Positions 28,331 through 39,830 of a stretch of DNA of 64,000 bases are shown one piece after another. This DNA comes from Trachelipus rathkii. Lineage: Eukaryota > Arthropoda > Malacostraca > Isopoda > Trachelipodidae. The stretch's first letter is position 1, and each line of letters begins with the position of its first letter. The notes under the pieces were generated by a model. It saw nothing but the letters and a program-made list of their open reading frames with translations, searched no databases and was not told the DNA's origin. The stretch covers positions 1 through 64,000 of the forward strand of contig JABUQX010061579.1 of the NCBI GenBank assembly GCA_015478945.1, read 5' to 3'. Made by a program: the position numbers and the translations under genes.

Positions 28331-28959
28331 TTTCCAAAAAACACTAGAACCAGATACCCAAGCAATGTATTCCTTTCCCGTTTCCTTTTCAGGGTCGTTG
28401 AAGAGAGGAGTTCATTTAGAAAGTTATACATTAAATGTATATCTTTGCCTTTAAAAAACATTTAATTATCTAAAAAGACATCTCCCTCTCCGCGGTTCAC
28501 TTCGTCATCGGGCAGGCAACCATAGTTTCCACCGCCAGCAGTTCACCAGCTCACTCACGCCCCCACGAGTACCCCCATCTCTCGTCGAACTAACTGACTT
28601 ACTGCTTTCCGTCAGCACCCGGCTCTAAAGATATGTGATAAGCTAACATCAATGTACAGCTACCCACTGCGTTCGCCCTCCACCTGCTAAACAGTAACAC
28701 AGCAGTAAATAGAAAGCCTAGCCACCCCCTCCTAGGGTGTTGAGGTAACCTTAATGATCTAGTATCACACTCATAACGTATAATTTATTAATAAAAATAA
28801 ATCAGCATCTTGATTTTAAAAAAATTAATTAAACCGTACATTAATTACTGCCATGTTCAACAGATATACTAAAGTTAGTTATTCAAGTGTTCTTAAGACG
28901 TACTATAGAATAAGTCAATCATATCTTTGATACAAAGATTTATTTCTTATTTACTACTA

Positions 28960-29130
28960 ATAATACTTTTTTGTTTATAATTTTAATAACTATTAAGTTA
29001 ATAAATATATATATTTTTTACTAAAATTTCATGAAATTTTATAAAACAATATATCTTTAACCGCCACTTAAAGCCAATACAATCAGTAAATTCAGTAAGG
29101 CCAGTGCTGGCGTCCCTACGCACCCCCACT
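28960..29130 (+). repeat. Dispersed repeat, copy 1 (diverged)
   Basis: This stretch shares with the copies near 43 kb an AT-rich half carrying TATATATATTTTTTACTAAA and, about 100 bases later, an AATCAGTAAAT motif followed by C-rich sequence. It is the most diverged copy I list. The shared order of blocks is what supports membership in the family. Confidence 0.45.
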
Positions 29131-32100
29131 TTCTCCTACCACACCAGCTCAATCGTCACGTTGTCGTTTCTATTGATCTTTATCTCTGCTTTATCTCAAT
29201 CAACCTTTAGGCATGTAACTAAGTCATACAAAATAACAAAAGATAATTTTTCTCCCTGCTAACAAATAGACATTATGCTGTATTAAAAACCATTCTATTA
29301 GTTTTATATTTAAAAATAACAATTATGCTCTTACATTTATATTAATTTAATGGTAAAGGTACGAGCTATTAATAAAATATATTTTCAGATAACACTCCTG
29401 CGGATGTGTATGAATATCCGTTTTTCCTTATTACACTTATTGACATTATAATGTATTCTAGTACATCTTGTTACATCCCACACGAGAATAGACATTCTCA
29501 CAACCCGCACTCGCTCATACCAGATACGAACACCTGAAAGCCTCTGTCCTCGTGTCAAATCATGGTTGTTGAAATAGCTACTTAGCTCAAACCATCGCTA
29601 GAGAAATAATCTTTCTTGTACATTCCCGGCCGGCAATTTAGGCCAATTCCCTTCTCCTATGACTATACACTATTCTAACTGAGCCCTTTTTTTTCTTGTA
29701 CGAAAGTGTTACGCGCAATAAGGAACGTCAGGGGCCCTCTAAATTTTAGCCCTAATGACGCTCACGGATAAACCCCTTTTGTACTTCGCACGTCGATGAA
29801 CTCTCACTACTGGATCCATAAAGGTAATTCCATTAACAGCGGGGAGCAAAGGGAATCATCAATGCTCTAATGCGATCAGTATATTTCAACTGAAACTCTT
29901 GGATCGGCTAATCCTTTTAAAAGCGGAGCGTAAGAGAAAATCTCTTGGTGCTAGTTGCGGTTATCGTCGATCCATATGGGGACCGGAGTCGTAATGGGCC
30001 CTTAGTCCTCTATTGCCCAGTGACGCTCGGTGAGGTGCATTAATCGGGTCGGGAGGAAACTTAGTCTTTGTATGGTCGCTACATTTTCGTTGGCACGCGC
30101 CGTTTTAGCTGGGTGATACCCTCTGCTGGGTGCGGGCTGCGCATCAGCTTTGCGGGGGGGTCTAAACAATAGCTGAACCCTCGGAGTTAGTGCGTATGCT
30201 TGAGGAAACGATTAATAGTACCTGCTGTTTTTCTTTTTCTCTTGAATGTATGAGAATGATCCCCTGAATCAAGGATCTCTGGGTTTCACAAGATGATTCA
30301 TTCCAATGTATATGTATGATCATAATAGTATGATTACATACACTAAATGATGATAAGGTCTAAATTAATGCTAGACAAAGAAACTACTGTTTTTAAAAAA
30401 TTATGAGAACATCTAAAACTCTTGAACATACATGTAAATTCTCTATTGTAGAGAAAGAAACTAAGATAATAAAACTTCTAACCAAACTATGCAGGATTAC
30501 CGAAAATTTAATAAATCATTTAACTTAATCAATGGAGTCCTTATCATATATGATATATATACAATTATAGTATAGTTACTTGAGTACAATATTATCTACA
30601 ACAAATATATGCAAATATTATAAAAATATTAAGATAATAGGCCTATAATATATAACATAATATATATATATTATCATATATAGATCACACATGTAATTGA
30701 GATACACTCCCAAAAATTAGACTACCAGGTAGTTTACTACTACTCAACAGATTACGCCCCTAAGATCTTGGTGCAATATAAGATAGCTATCTTAAAGACG
30801 TCCTCAGATAGTTTCTTATCTCTTCAATACTATCCGATAGCACATAGTGTTCAAAAGTCGTCTCGCTTTGCAAGAGATCGTTCTAAACGAATGGTTACTT
30901 CAGCGGACAGCAGGCATAAATACATCGCTCCCAGATGGTTTATTGTCTAAGTCCTAAGATAGAAGTTAATTTCTCATGGCCACCGTGGGTCACGATTGCT
31001 ATTACTCATACTTTAAGATAAGTCTCATTCCGTAAGTGTCGAATATGATGCCTTCGAGGATCATTGCAAGTTAGGAGTTTTCTAAACTGCACAACGTTAG
31101 CCTGGTATGAAACAATGTGAGAATAACAGATTATAGAGTGCATAGTCTCGATCGGTAGATCTAGTGCCCTGTGTGTTGGCCCTCATATTAAGGCTATATA
31201 CAGTATTCCAATCTTTCAAAAATTAGATGCATCTTAAACCCCTCCATTTGCAACTCAGGACAGATATTTCAGTCCGCGTAGTTAACACTTTCAGGAAGAC
31301 GAAGTACCCTGATAAAAGCTCTAAGTCAGTTGATACTTCTAAACATGACCAACATATACGTTCAATATTTCAAACGTCTTCCAAATTACAACTAATTATA
31401 GCGAACCCCAAACCCTATATCCGTTTTGGAAAGATTACATAACAGTATAGAAATGGCGAGAGATAATGTCTTAGCCATCAGCAACCTCCTATTAGGACAA
31501 TAACGATACTCGGTGAGTCTAAAAAGTCGGTGACTTGTCTACCTGATCCGAGTCTCAACATGGTCGGCCAATATACAGAGTAGTCATGCCGCGCTACATA
31601 CAAATTAACTTGCCTATCGACAGGAGGACAGTAAGGAAGTGTATCAGAATCATCAGACAAGAATGAGATTGTAACGAAGAAGGTGTGTATTCTATGCACA
31701 CAGCAGCAGGGGATGAGAAGTGCCGAATAGGAGCTGTCAGCGAGAAGATCACACACAGAATGGATATATTCCGAAAGAGAAAAGTTTGACAAGAAGAGGT
31801 CCTGAGAGAAAAAAAGTGTGTGTCTAGGGAACTCTTTTTAAAGCTTTGATCATCCTACGACCCAAGTCAGCTAGTAAAAGATTCACCGAGACAATAGTCA
31901 GAGAGAAGGAAAGAATCAACAGTTAAAAAGGGTTCGTTTCGAGAACCAACGGCAATCTGAGTACTATTATCAAAAGATAAGAACGTTTTGCGGAAATTCT
32001 CATCGTTAAGACGATAAGATTGGAACTTCAGACCTAAAAATCTAAAGAAATCAACGTGAAGAGTCAGATGACAGACGCTGACAAGTTGGCGACCCTACTT

Positions 32101-33264
32101 TCTCGGCACAGGCCTCATATATATTAGAGCTATTAATAAATCACTAACATAATAAAAATTAGTTATGACTAGGATATAGCTACCTATAGTCATAAGCATA
32201 TTATATTTAATATATACATATATTTAGTATTAGATAAATTAGCTATTATAATAAAATACATCATATAATAATATATATGTAGACATATATCATAATTATA
32301 ATTGACTAACTCCAATTAAAGGTTCAAATCGATGAACATATCTATAGAAATACCGGCATACATAATATATGCATATATTATTAATAACTATATATATCGT
32401 TATTCGCTCACTGGACATCGATATTCCTAACTTATCAGTTAAGGAGCTTGCGTTCGATCCCCCGAAACCCAGATAGCCCAGACGTAAAAGTAAAACTACT
32501 GTTAGTAAGAATAGATTTCTGTCATTCCTACAGTATACGACAAGTGTGTTATACGGGCGCATCTCTAACTGCCTCAACATCACCTACATAAGAAACTGCG
32601 CTCAGGTACCCATACACACTTATACGCCCACTATACGAACATTAAACACGTTAATACTCTCTCTACATTTCCTCATACAATATTAAGTAAGTTGTCCGAA
32701 CAAGGTTCCGGTATGAACTTCGAGCTGAACCAGGGGAGTTTGCTATTAACAATTCTATTTACTAAGTGTCACCATTCCTTCAACAGCGGGGTTTTAAACG
32801 GTTATTCTGAGTTGCGACTGACCGATACCTGAAGATCACGAGACTCCGAAAACGGCTCGCCCGAGCGTAATCAATTTCTTCAGCCGAAAAAATATCTTAA
32901 CATAGAGTTATATATCTTTAAATTTCAAATAATTCCAGTAATATAGTTTATTTAATTATTTATGTTTATATTCTTAATTTTAAGATTTATAAGAAATCTT
33001 CTTCACTAGTGCTAATCACTTGTTTAAAGAACAAAAAATGACGTGCGAGCTCATGTGAGACTACATTTTTATTATTACACTGTTGAAATAATGAATAACT
33101 TATCACCTCAAAACACAATGTTGAATCTTAAGTGTAAATTTATCTTAAAAAATTAATATACAATTTAATTTTCAAAACAGACTCATAGGTTCGCGAAGTT
33201 GAGTCCTTGTTGATTTCTAGGTAGTGCAAGGAAAGAGTTAGGGTTAACTCTTTTGCTGAGCGAC

Positions 33265-33350
33265 AACTATACACACACCTACGGATCACAACACCTACAC
33301 TACACAACACAGCCAACACACACACTAGCAGCACCACACACGACACCATC
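33265..33350. repeat. Degenerate CA-rich tract
   Basis: The plus strand consists largely of ACAC and CAACAC units, a decayed (CA)n microsatellite. Confidence 0.6.
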
Positions 33351-34040
33351 ATATGATATATAGTCTAGTATAGCTACCCAAAAATAATACATAATATCTA
33401 AGCTCAATTATATACAAAATATATATAGGGCTAATAAAATATATATCTATATAGATATAAAAAAATAAGGATATAGTTTATATATACTACATACTATAAA
33501 TATAATATCATATTAATCATATGCATTTCGCAAATTATTATCTTAATGGTAGGATCTATGAGCTTCGATTAATATTATTAATATTAATTATGTAACATTT
33601 TGTTATATACGTAATCAAATATTAAGAATATATATATAATCTTAGATCTTATATATAAAATTTACATTATAATGAATAATAATACGATAACACACCCAAT
33701 ACGTGGTGCAATTTCCCTTAATATTAATGACTACATGATGTAGTGAGGTGTTCCGACGCAATAAAGAAAAACTTCTACAACCTCTGCAAAAAATTGTTCC
33801 ACGAACTTTTATTCATTTACCTAAAACAATTAAAAAAATAATACATAATTCGTACAACGGTTTTGATAAAAAGACACTAAAATTTATAAACATATAATTA
33901 GGCTGTTGATCTGTGAGTATCAAATATGTCTTCATCAACACCACAAAGTCCAACAATATTAAGTAATTGAACTTATGAAGGAACTTATCAATAATTCTTA
34001 ACGTTATTTTTAGAATAAATTTAAGCACTGGGAGGGATTT

Positions 34041-34256
34041 CCCAAATCCACTTCATGGATTTAAAAAGGCCGCTTTTAATGTATTTAGTAAATCCGCTTC
34101 ATGGATTTAAAAAGCCCGCTTCATGCATTTACCAAATCCGCTTCAGGGATTTATAAAGCCCGCTTCATGTATTTACCAAATCCGCTTCATGGATTTGTAA
34201 AACGCGCTTCATGGATTTGCCCAGTCCGTTTCAAGGATTTACCAAGTCCGCTTCAT
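34041..34256. repeat. 22-bp minisatellite, about 10 units
   Basis: Ten consecutive units, mostly exactly 22 bp, begin at 34,041, 34,063 (24 bp), 34,087, 34,109, 34,131, 34,153, 34,175, 34,197, 34,219 and 34,241 (partial). The shared core is CGCTTCATGGATTT. Two variants alternate through the middle of the array, one starting ACCAAATC and one ATAAAGCC, giving a 44-bp higher-order period. In the first type AAATCC and GGATTT flank a seven-base GCTTCAT loop, so each unit can fold into a small hairpin. The 72-codon ORF starting inside it (34,211-34,429) is probably incidental. Confidence 0.9.
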
Positions 34257-34259
34257 CTG

Positions 34260-36600
34260 AAGCCTTATGGGATGTAATCTTTTCAGTAAGTAGCAAGAAC
34301 CAAAGAGACATAATGAACGAAGATTTTTATAATTATTCAATATTAGCAGTAATTAGTCTTTCTACAAAAGTTATCATTTATAATTATCGATTTAAAATTC
34401 CTGGGTCCTATTGCTACATGAAAGGATAAATCGCATATATATAATATATATAGATATACTATTATATATATATAAGTATACGTACCATAATTCTATATAA
34501 ATAATTAAACTTAGTTGATTCCACTTATCTAATTATAGGCCTTGTATAAAAATATAAATATATATACCGATATATATGTATGTGTGTATGTGTGGTAGTG
34601 TGTGTGTGCGTTTGTGTGTTTGTTTCGCGTGTTGTGTCAAGTATTGTCAACGCAGAGTGTCGTGTTATTAAAGCACCTACTAAGCGTTGGCAGATCATTC
34701 CGACTGCTATGCAAAACAAAAACGTAACACTGAATTCTCACATAATATGAAATTCTCCTCACCTGCCATTCGAATGACGAAGGCGCTCCCGAGAGAGATC
34801 CATCTCTAAACAAAACCCTTCAACCAACGGTTTAAAGCTATTTTAAATAATTAGAAAAAAAAAAAATGAAATAAATTAAAAAAGAATGAAGTTGAAGAGG
34901 AACAGCGATTCCGAATGCATCGAGTCGAAGACGCTGATGTTTTAACAAGCCATTCTCAAAGGGACATAGAACAATAAAACGAAAATATAGTAATATAATA
35001 TATATACTATATCATTAGACTATAAAAAATGTCCATAAATACGTACTGAAATATATATATAACTATATATAACATTATTATTTATAAAGTATAAAACTTA
35101 TAAAAATGATGTATAACTAAGAAAATACAATGTCTAGTGTGAATCTGCTTGGCTGATGACTGACGTGTTGTGGGTATATGTGTAGTTGCTGGTTGGTGTA
35201 ATGGTCGTGTGGGTTGTTAATTAGTGGTGTGAGGTGTATTGTGAGTTCGTGTAGTGAGTCTGCTTTCGTTCGTATGCGTACAAATGTAAAACATTCGATG
35301 AAGATAGACTATTATCTTCGCTATGCCATTTAATGGCAAAGAAAACGTCATAACAACTGAATTGACAAAACTTGGTGACGCGATAAACTCGACAAAGCGA
35401 CATTTTCGGTAGAATATGGGTCTAAAAATATCACCGACATCAACCTTTCAAGTCTGGGCAATGTAGATGTTGCACGATGCACGATATAAGTTTGCCGGAT
35501 ACTGAATGTCAGAGCTAGGAAAAAAGGCTCGCAATTTGACAGCAGTTACAGAAGTCCTGAAGGCTCATAAATATTGAAAATTACGATGTTCGAATTGATA
35601 ATTTATAGCCGTGAAATATTCTATCAAGTTCAAAAATATTTTTTTCGAAAAGTGAGAGTTGTAACCTTGAGAAAAGTATAGAGAAGCGAGAGTACCAGTA
35701 CGTAGAGACCGCAAGACAGAGAAGATGAGAGACGAGTAAAGACACATTTTTCAAATCCCCGCTTTTACGAAAAAGGTAAAATACATAATCAGACGAAAGA
35801 GGGCTCGAACGAAGAACAGCCAAAAATAGACGTTATTTATATTGGACAACTTGTCAACATCCGATTCAAGCACAAATTTAACCAAACAACTTATGTTTTG
35901 GGGTTCTTAACATTTATTACATTCATTGGATTCTTGGAGCTCAGATAATATACCAAACAACATAATTCGGCTGATTAATCTCATTAAATACATAGACTTA
36001 ACTCACACTAACCTGATTTGCCTCAATCCATGAACCACGAAAAACCGACATCACCCTATATATACGTAGTACTAGCCTGTTCGATCTATATATACTATAT
36101 ATATTAATTATATGACTAGCGATTCAACATTCTTACAGACTATATTACATGAGGTATGGGCGGCCCTCCTCATAACCCCACACCTATTATATCACTTTTC
36201 TATCATATCCCATATTATGCAGATCGTCATTATACTTATGATACTTACTGATTAAATATAAGATAGTGATTACATACACTGATGCAAGCTTAAAACAATG
36301 AGAATAAATTTGACTACCAATGTCCACTACTAAACACTATATTAATCTCGCCATTCTCGCAAAGTCGAAAAGTGAGTCTCGCTTATCGCCAGAGTAAGAC
36401 CGATTCCTATACTTCTAACATAAATGAACAAATGAAAATAAATTTTCTTTTCTCTGAATAAACTACGAAAACACAGCAAATTAATATGTTTAGTGGTGTG
36501 TCTATTTAGACATTTGTGGCAATTATATATAAAAAAATATAATAATAAATACATAAACTATAATTTTATTTATTTCTTCTCCTTCTCTTAATTCTTCTAA
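34260..36600. other. Unassigned region with TG/GT-rich patches
   Basis: A degenerate (TG)n tract occupies 34,570-34,640, and a GT-rich stretch lies at 35,155-35,260. The remainder is AT-rich with short TA runs near 34,440-34,500 and 34,990-35,080. No protein or RNA gene recognised. Confidence 0.5.
34570..34640. repeat. Degenerate (TG)n tract
   Basis: Mostly TGTG units interrupted by single substitutions. It directly follows a TA-rich segment, the usual compound TA/TG microsatellite arrangement. Confidence 0.7.
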
Positions 36601-36611
36601 AGATTCCACAG

Positions 36612-37069
36612 TTGTCTTACTTTCTGTTAATGCTAAAATACTCGCCAGACTCCACTTTTGAAAATTCTACTTCTACATCATTTTTTCTTTTTCCTTCTCT
36701 CCAATCATTCACATCTAAAGTTGAAACTTTTTGTATCAATGTGATTTCTGCTCCCTCTGAATTTAAAGTTAAAAAGGCATACGGCTTAGCTATATTCCTT
36801 CTGTGGGTTTCAAAACTTGTGCTTTTGAACATCCTTTCTGCTTTAATAAATTGTTCCGTCTCTACCGATTACATTTTTACGAAAAATGGTTCATTAAAGT
36901 TTTAATAGGAACCAAGGAAGTTCAAAATAAAACAAATGGGGTTTTCACAGTGGAAAAAGGTTTTTCCAATATTATAATGATTCTTCACGATGAAAAAGAG
37001 TTTTTAGAATATTGTTATTTTTCAAATGTCATTACAGTTGTTCACATTATAAATGATTCAATACGTTAA
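36612..37069. other. Unrecognised open-frame block, strand uncertain
   Basis: Two overlapping plus-strand frames (36,612-36,905, 97 codons; 36,803-37,069, 88 codons in another frame) cover 458 bases and could be one frame split by an indel. The opposite strand at 36,617-36,832 is also open for 71 codons. Its translation has a balanced, charged composition (for example DVNDWREGKRKNDVEVEF) and looks more protein-like than the phenylalanine/serine-rich plus-strand product. I recognise no family on either strand. Its position just upstream of a transposon cluster makes a transposon relic possible. Confidence 0.25.
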
Positions 37070-37095
37070 AATGTTTTTTACTCGGTTTGCAGAGA

Positions 37096-37310
37096 GCAGT
37101 CTTGGTTTTTTGTAAAGAACAGGACTGCGGAGCCGGTAAATTTGTTTGCCGGCTCCAACTCCGGTTCCATCACTTTAAAATTATCCTGCTCCGGCCTCAT
37201 CATATTTAAAATCAGCCTGCTTTTCCGGCTCCAGCCTCCTATTCCAGCATTTTAAAATTAACCGGCTTCAAAATTTTAACTCCTACTCGGGCTTCGTCTC
37301 CGTCTTCATC
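37096..37310. repeat. CCGGCTCC-type degenerate tandem repeat
   Basis: A GCAGTC...GACTGC inverted repeat (37,096-37,128) is followed by four loosely repeated segments. Each contains CCGGCTCC or CTGCTCCGG and CTCC motifs and ends in a TTTAAAATTA-like stretch, spaced roughly 35-50 bases apart. Repeats with reiterated GGAGCCGG motifs are common in animal mobile elements, but I cannot name the family. Confidence 0.55.
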
Positions 37311-37524
37311 TCTTAGGTATAATTTCTCCATTTACACAAAGTCATTAATTATTATATTAAGATAAATATTTTAATGGTATGATCGTATGAGGTCAGGGAG
37401 CCTTTCTTTCCTCCCAAGAAATTTTTTACTCAGTAAAAAATTTTCAGTAAAATATTTGATGCTAAAGAATTGACGTTCGATTCATTTTGTTGTGTAGTAT
37501 TAAAAATTGCATTCGGTACATCAG

Positions 37525-37525
<1 letters not shown>

Positions 37526-37590
<65 letters not shown>

Positions 37591-37683
37591 ATATACTATA
37601 TATATACTATATATATTATATAATATCACAATACATAATAATATATTCATATATATATATTATATCTATATTATATATATATA
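37526..37683. repeat. (TA)n microsatellite
   Basis: Long TA array immediately left of the Tc1/mariner-type element. Together with the array on the other side it suggests the element inserted into one TA tract. Confidence 0.9.
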
Positions 37684-37689
37684 GACTTA

Positions 37690-38309
37690 TAGCAAGTTAC
37701 CCATTGAACATACGAGTTTAATTCGTTCCGTTATTGAGCTCGTAACTCAATTTGCTAGTATATCAATCAATTTTTTTCATTGAAATTATTGAAATACCAT
37801 TAATTCGTTTCAGCCCCCAAAATGCCACCTCAGTATTTTTTTGTTACGTGTTTTGAAATAAGAAAGGTATTTTATATAATAACAAATACTGTAATTAAAT
37901 ATATGAAAGAGAACTGTCAAGAAAACAACTGAGTTCTCTATAAAGTGTATACTTTACATTGGATATCGCAAACTGAGCTTAACTTAATTTTCCTCCTGGG
38001 TTTTTTTGGCTTTTTCGCCAAGCTTTCCTCACTTACAATTGCGGCCGTTTTAAGAAAAACCTGTCAAGGCCCAGGTTGTTTCTTCCCCTTTCAAGTTAGG
38101 ACAAGTATCATTAAGATGTTACGAATTCACGACGCAGTTTTCAACTTTTTCTGGGTGGCTTCCCTTTCAATAACTCAGGAAATACTCCTAGCCAGGACGG
38201 CTCGTACCTCAAATTTTGGCTCGCAATTCAAAGCAAAAAATCGACAGAGTGACAACTCGTATCTCGGAAATCTCGTAAGTTGGGGCACTCGTTTGTCAAG
38301 GTACCACTA
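37690..38309. mobile_element. Non-autonomous Tc1/mariner (Tigger/pogo-like) element
   Basis: The left end carries CATACGAGTTTAATTCGTTC, then GAGCTCGTAACTCAATTTGC and a TCAATTTTTTTCATTGAAAT stretch. The right end, read on the opposite strand, starts TAGTGGTACCTTGACAAACG and continues with repeated CTTACGAG/ATACGAG motifs. These match the well-known terminal pattern CAGTGGTACCTCGA...TACGAG of Tc1/mariner elements of the Tigger/pogo type (family assignment from memory). At ~620 bp it is far too short for a transposase. The 121-codon ORF inside (37,945-38,310) reads through the right terminus and is not a transposase. It sits between two (TA)n arrays, consistent with the TA target preference of the superfamily, although a TA duplication cannot be distinguished inside a TA array. 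Confidence 0.7.
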
Positions 38310-38343
38310 ATATATATATATATATATATACTCTAATATATAT

Positions 38344-38391
<48 letters not shown>

Positions 38392-38457
38392 TAATATATA
38401 TATATATATCTATATACTTACTATATATATATATATAGTATATATATATATATAGTA
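38310..38457. repeat. (TA)n microsatellite
   Basis: Right-hand TA array flanking the Tc1/mariner-type element. Confidence 0.9.
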
Positions 38458-38715
38458 AGCAAATTTAACACGCTTCTCTATACAACCACGACAAACTCAT
38501 GAAATTTTAAAACAAAAGAGAAGTAAAAAATAAAACGAGCACTAAGCTCACTCCTAGAACTGATTAAATAATAACAAACACCAAGCTTTCGACTCTTCAC
38601 CTGGAAGTCTTTATTCAGGAATTACTAAATTAAAAGAAGAATGAATTCCCTATTAATACTGTGGACGACTTTAGTTGTTTCGATCAACCTCTTACTGAAT
38701 TTTCCAAGAAGCCCT

Positions 38716-39830
38716 TTATAACGTTTTTCCTCCAATAATAATATTGTTTAACAGGCTATCATTTTTATTTTCTTCCTGAATTTTGTTGATGTTATTGGTG
38801 TTTTTATATATAAATGATTCAATGAATTTCTTTTTTCTCAACAATTTTTGCAGATAAAATTATTTTAGCTGAATTCATATTGATCGCATGATTATTTTCA
38901 TTCATATGCTGGTACATCAGGCAGAGTTTGCGGTCTCTTTCACATCAAGGCTATCCTCCAGTGTTGATATGTTACGCCTTTTGAATCATCCGCGTTTCAC
39001 CCGAAATATTTTTTCTCACGATTCACTTACAGCTTACCTAATATCATTCTGATTATTTGCTCATGTATTTAATTGAAATTTTTGACATGAGTCTATTTCT
39101 TCTAGATGCTGTTTGGAACGGAACTGAATTAAATTGGATACTAGAATTTGATATAATTTTTCCCTTCAATTCTGTGCTTTGATATGAAAGGGTAACTAAC
39201 CATATTTTCATTCCTTTTTACAAGTTTTTTTGAATGGTTTTCCCTCAATGAGTAATATTTTTTACTTGCTTCCCTGTCTGAAAAGCTTTGTTTATGCACA
39301 TTCCGGGTAATACATGATCTAAAGCATGTTTTTCTTAATAAATTTTCAATTCATTATCCAGATAACATTGGCTACATATTTTCATTGCTCTAAGCAATTG
39401 ACCTGTAATAACACCTATTTTTGTGCTATAAGATTGTATGGAGTACCAGTGAATATAAAGCATTGGAAACATTGTTTGCGATATCTTGAGAAAACAATGT
39501 AGAGTTGTTCCTTATATCTAACCTATGCGATATTCCGTCAAGAAATGCTACCCATTTAACCAGACTTCTTTCCAGTGTAAATTTAATGGACGGTAGCTTA
39601 TTAGTAATAATATTTGAGATGCTGGCAAGAGGTTCACGCATTATGTGGAATGAAGGCACAGAACTACATCATCAGTCAGAATATGTAACTTTTGATTTGG
39701 CTGATAACGAAAAATTATATTTATTTCATTTCTATTTAATATATAAGCCGTCATGGAACTTATTGATAATAAATTACACTTTGGGGATAGTGAAGGGGGA
39801 ACCCATACGGAGACAACGACATAATTAGGT
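38716..39830 (-). pseudogene. Penelope-like retroelement: RT and GIY-YIG relic
   Basis: Read on the minus strand, this is the C-terminal half of a reverse transcriptase followed by an endonuclease-like tail, broken by several indels. An MGSP motif at about 39,795-39,806 is followed one base out of frame by SLSP, the RT motif before the palm strand. LTDDV at 39,665-39,679 fits the catalytic YxDD box (first residue degraded). KLPSIKFTLE near 39,590 and KIGVITGQLLRAMKIC near 39,360-39,410 fit the region after the palm. Further on, HMNENNHAINMNSAKI (38,860-38,925) and, after a frameshift, ESFIYKNTNNIN ending at a stop at 38,716 resemble the C-terminal part of the GIY-YIG domain of Penelope-like elements. 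The GIY-YIG core itself is too degraded to read. The N-terminal RT motifs, expected at 39,830-40,700, were not convincingly found. Confidence 0.7.

Larger units (their letters stand above)
28330..33780. other. Unassigned region
   Basis: Apart from the dispersed-repeat copy near 29.0 kb, no gene or element could be identified. The segment 29,600-30,200 is relatively GC-rich, with a run of seven G near 30,160, but has no recognisable coding or ribosomal sequence. A (TA)n patch lies at 30,530-30,690. Minus-strand frames of 104 codons (31,478-31,792) and 95 codons (32,296-32,583) have no recognised motif. Confidence 0.45.

Noticed and set aside
29780..29910. Possible 5.8S rRNA (CGTCGATGAA at 29,791)
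   Set aside because: Only a ten-base match; the flanking conserved 5.8S sequence is absent and no 18S or 28S sequence is nearby.
32305..32330. tRNA B-box-like GGTTCAAATCG
   Set aside because: No A-box or cloverleaf can be built upstream.
34041..34256. CRISPR-like array
   Set aside because: The 22-bp units are directly contiguous with no spacers, so this is a minisatellite.
37462..37721. ORFs made of Tyr/Ile alternation on both strands
   Set aside because: They are translations of a TA microsatellite.
37945..38310. 121-codon ORF inside the Tc1/mariner-type element
   Set aside because: It runs through the right terminal repeat and carries no transposase motif, and the element is too short to be autonomous.
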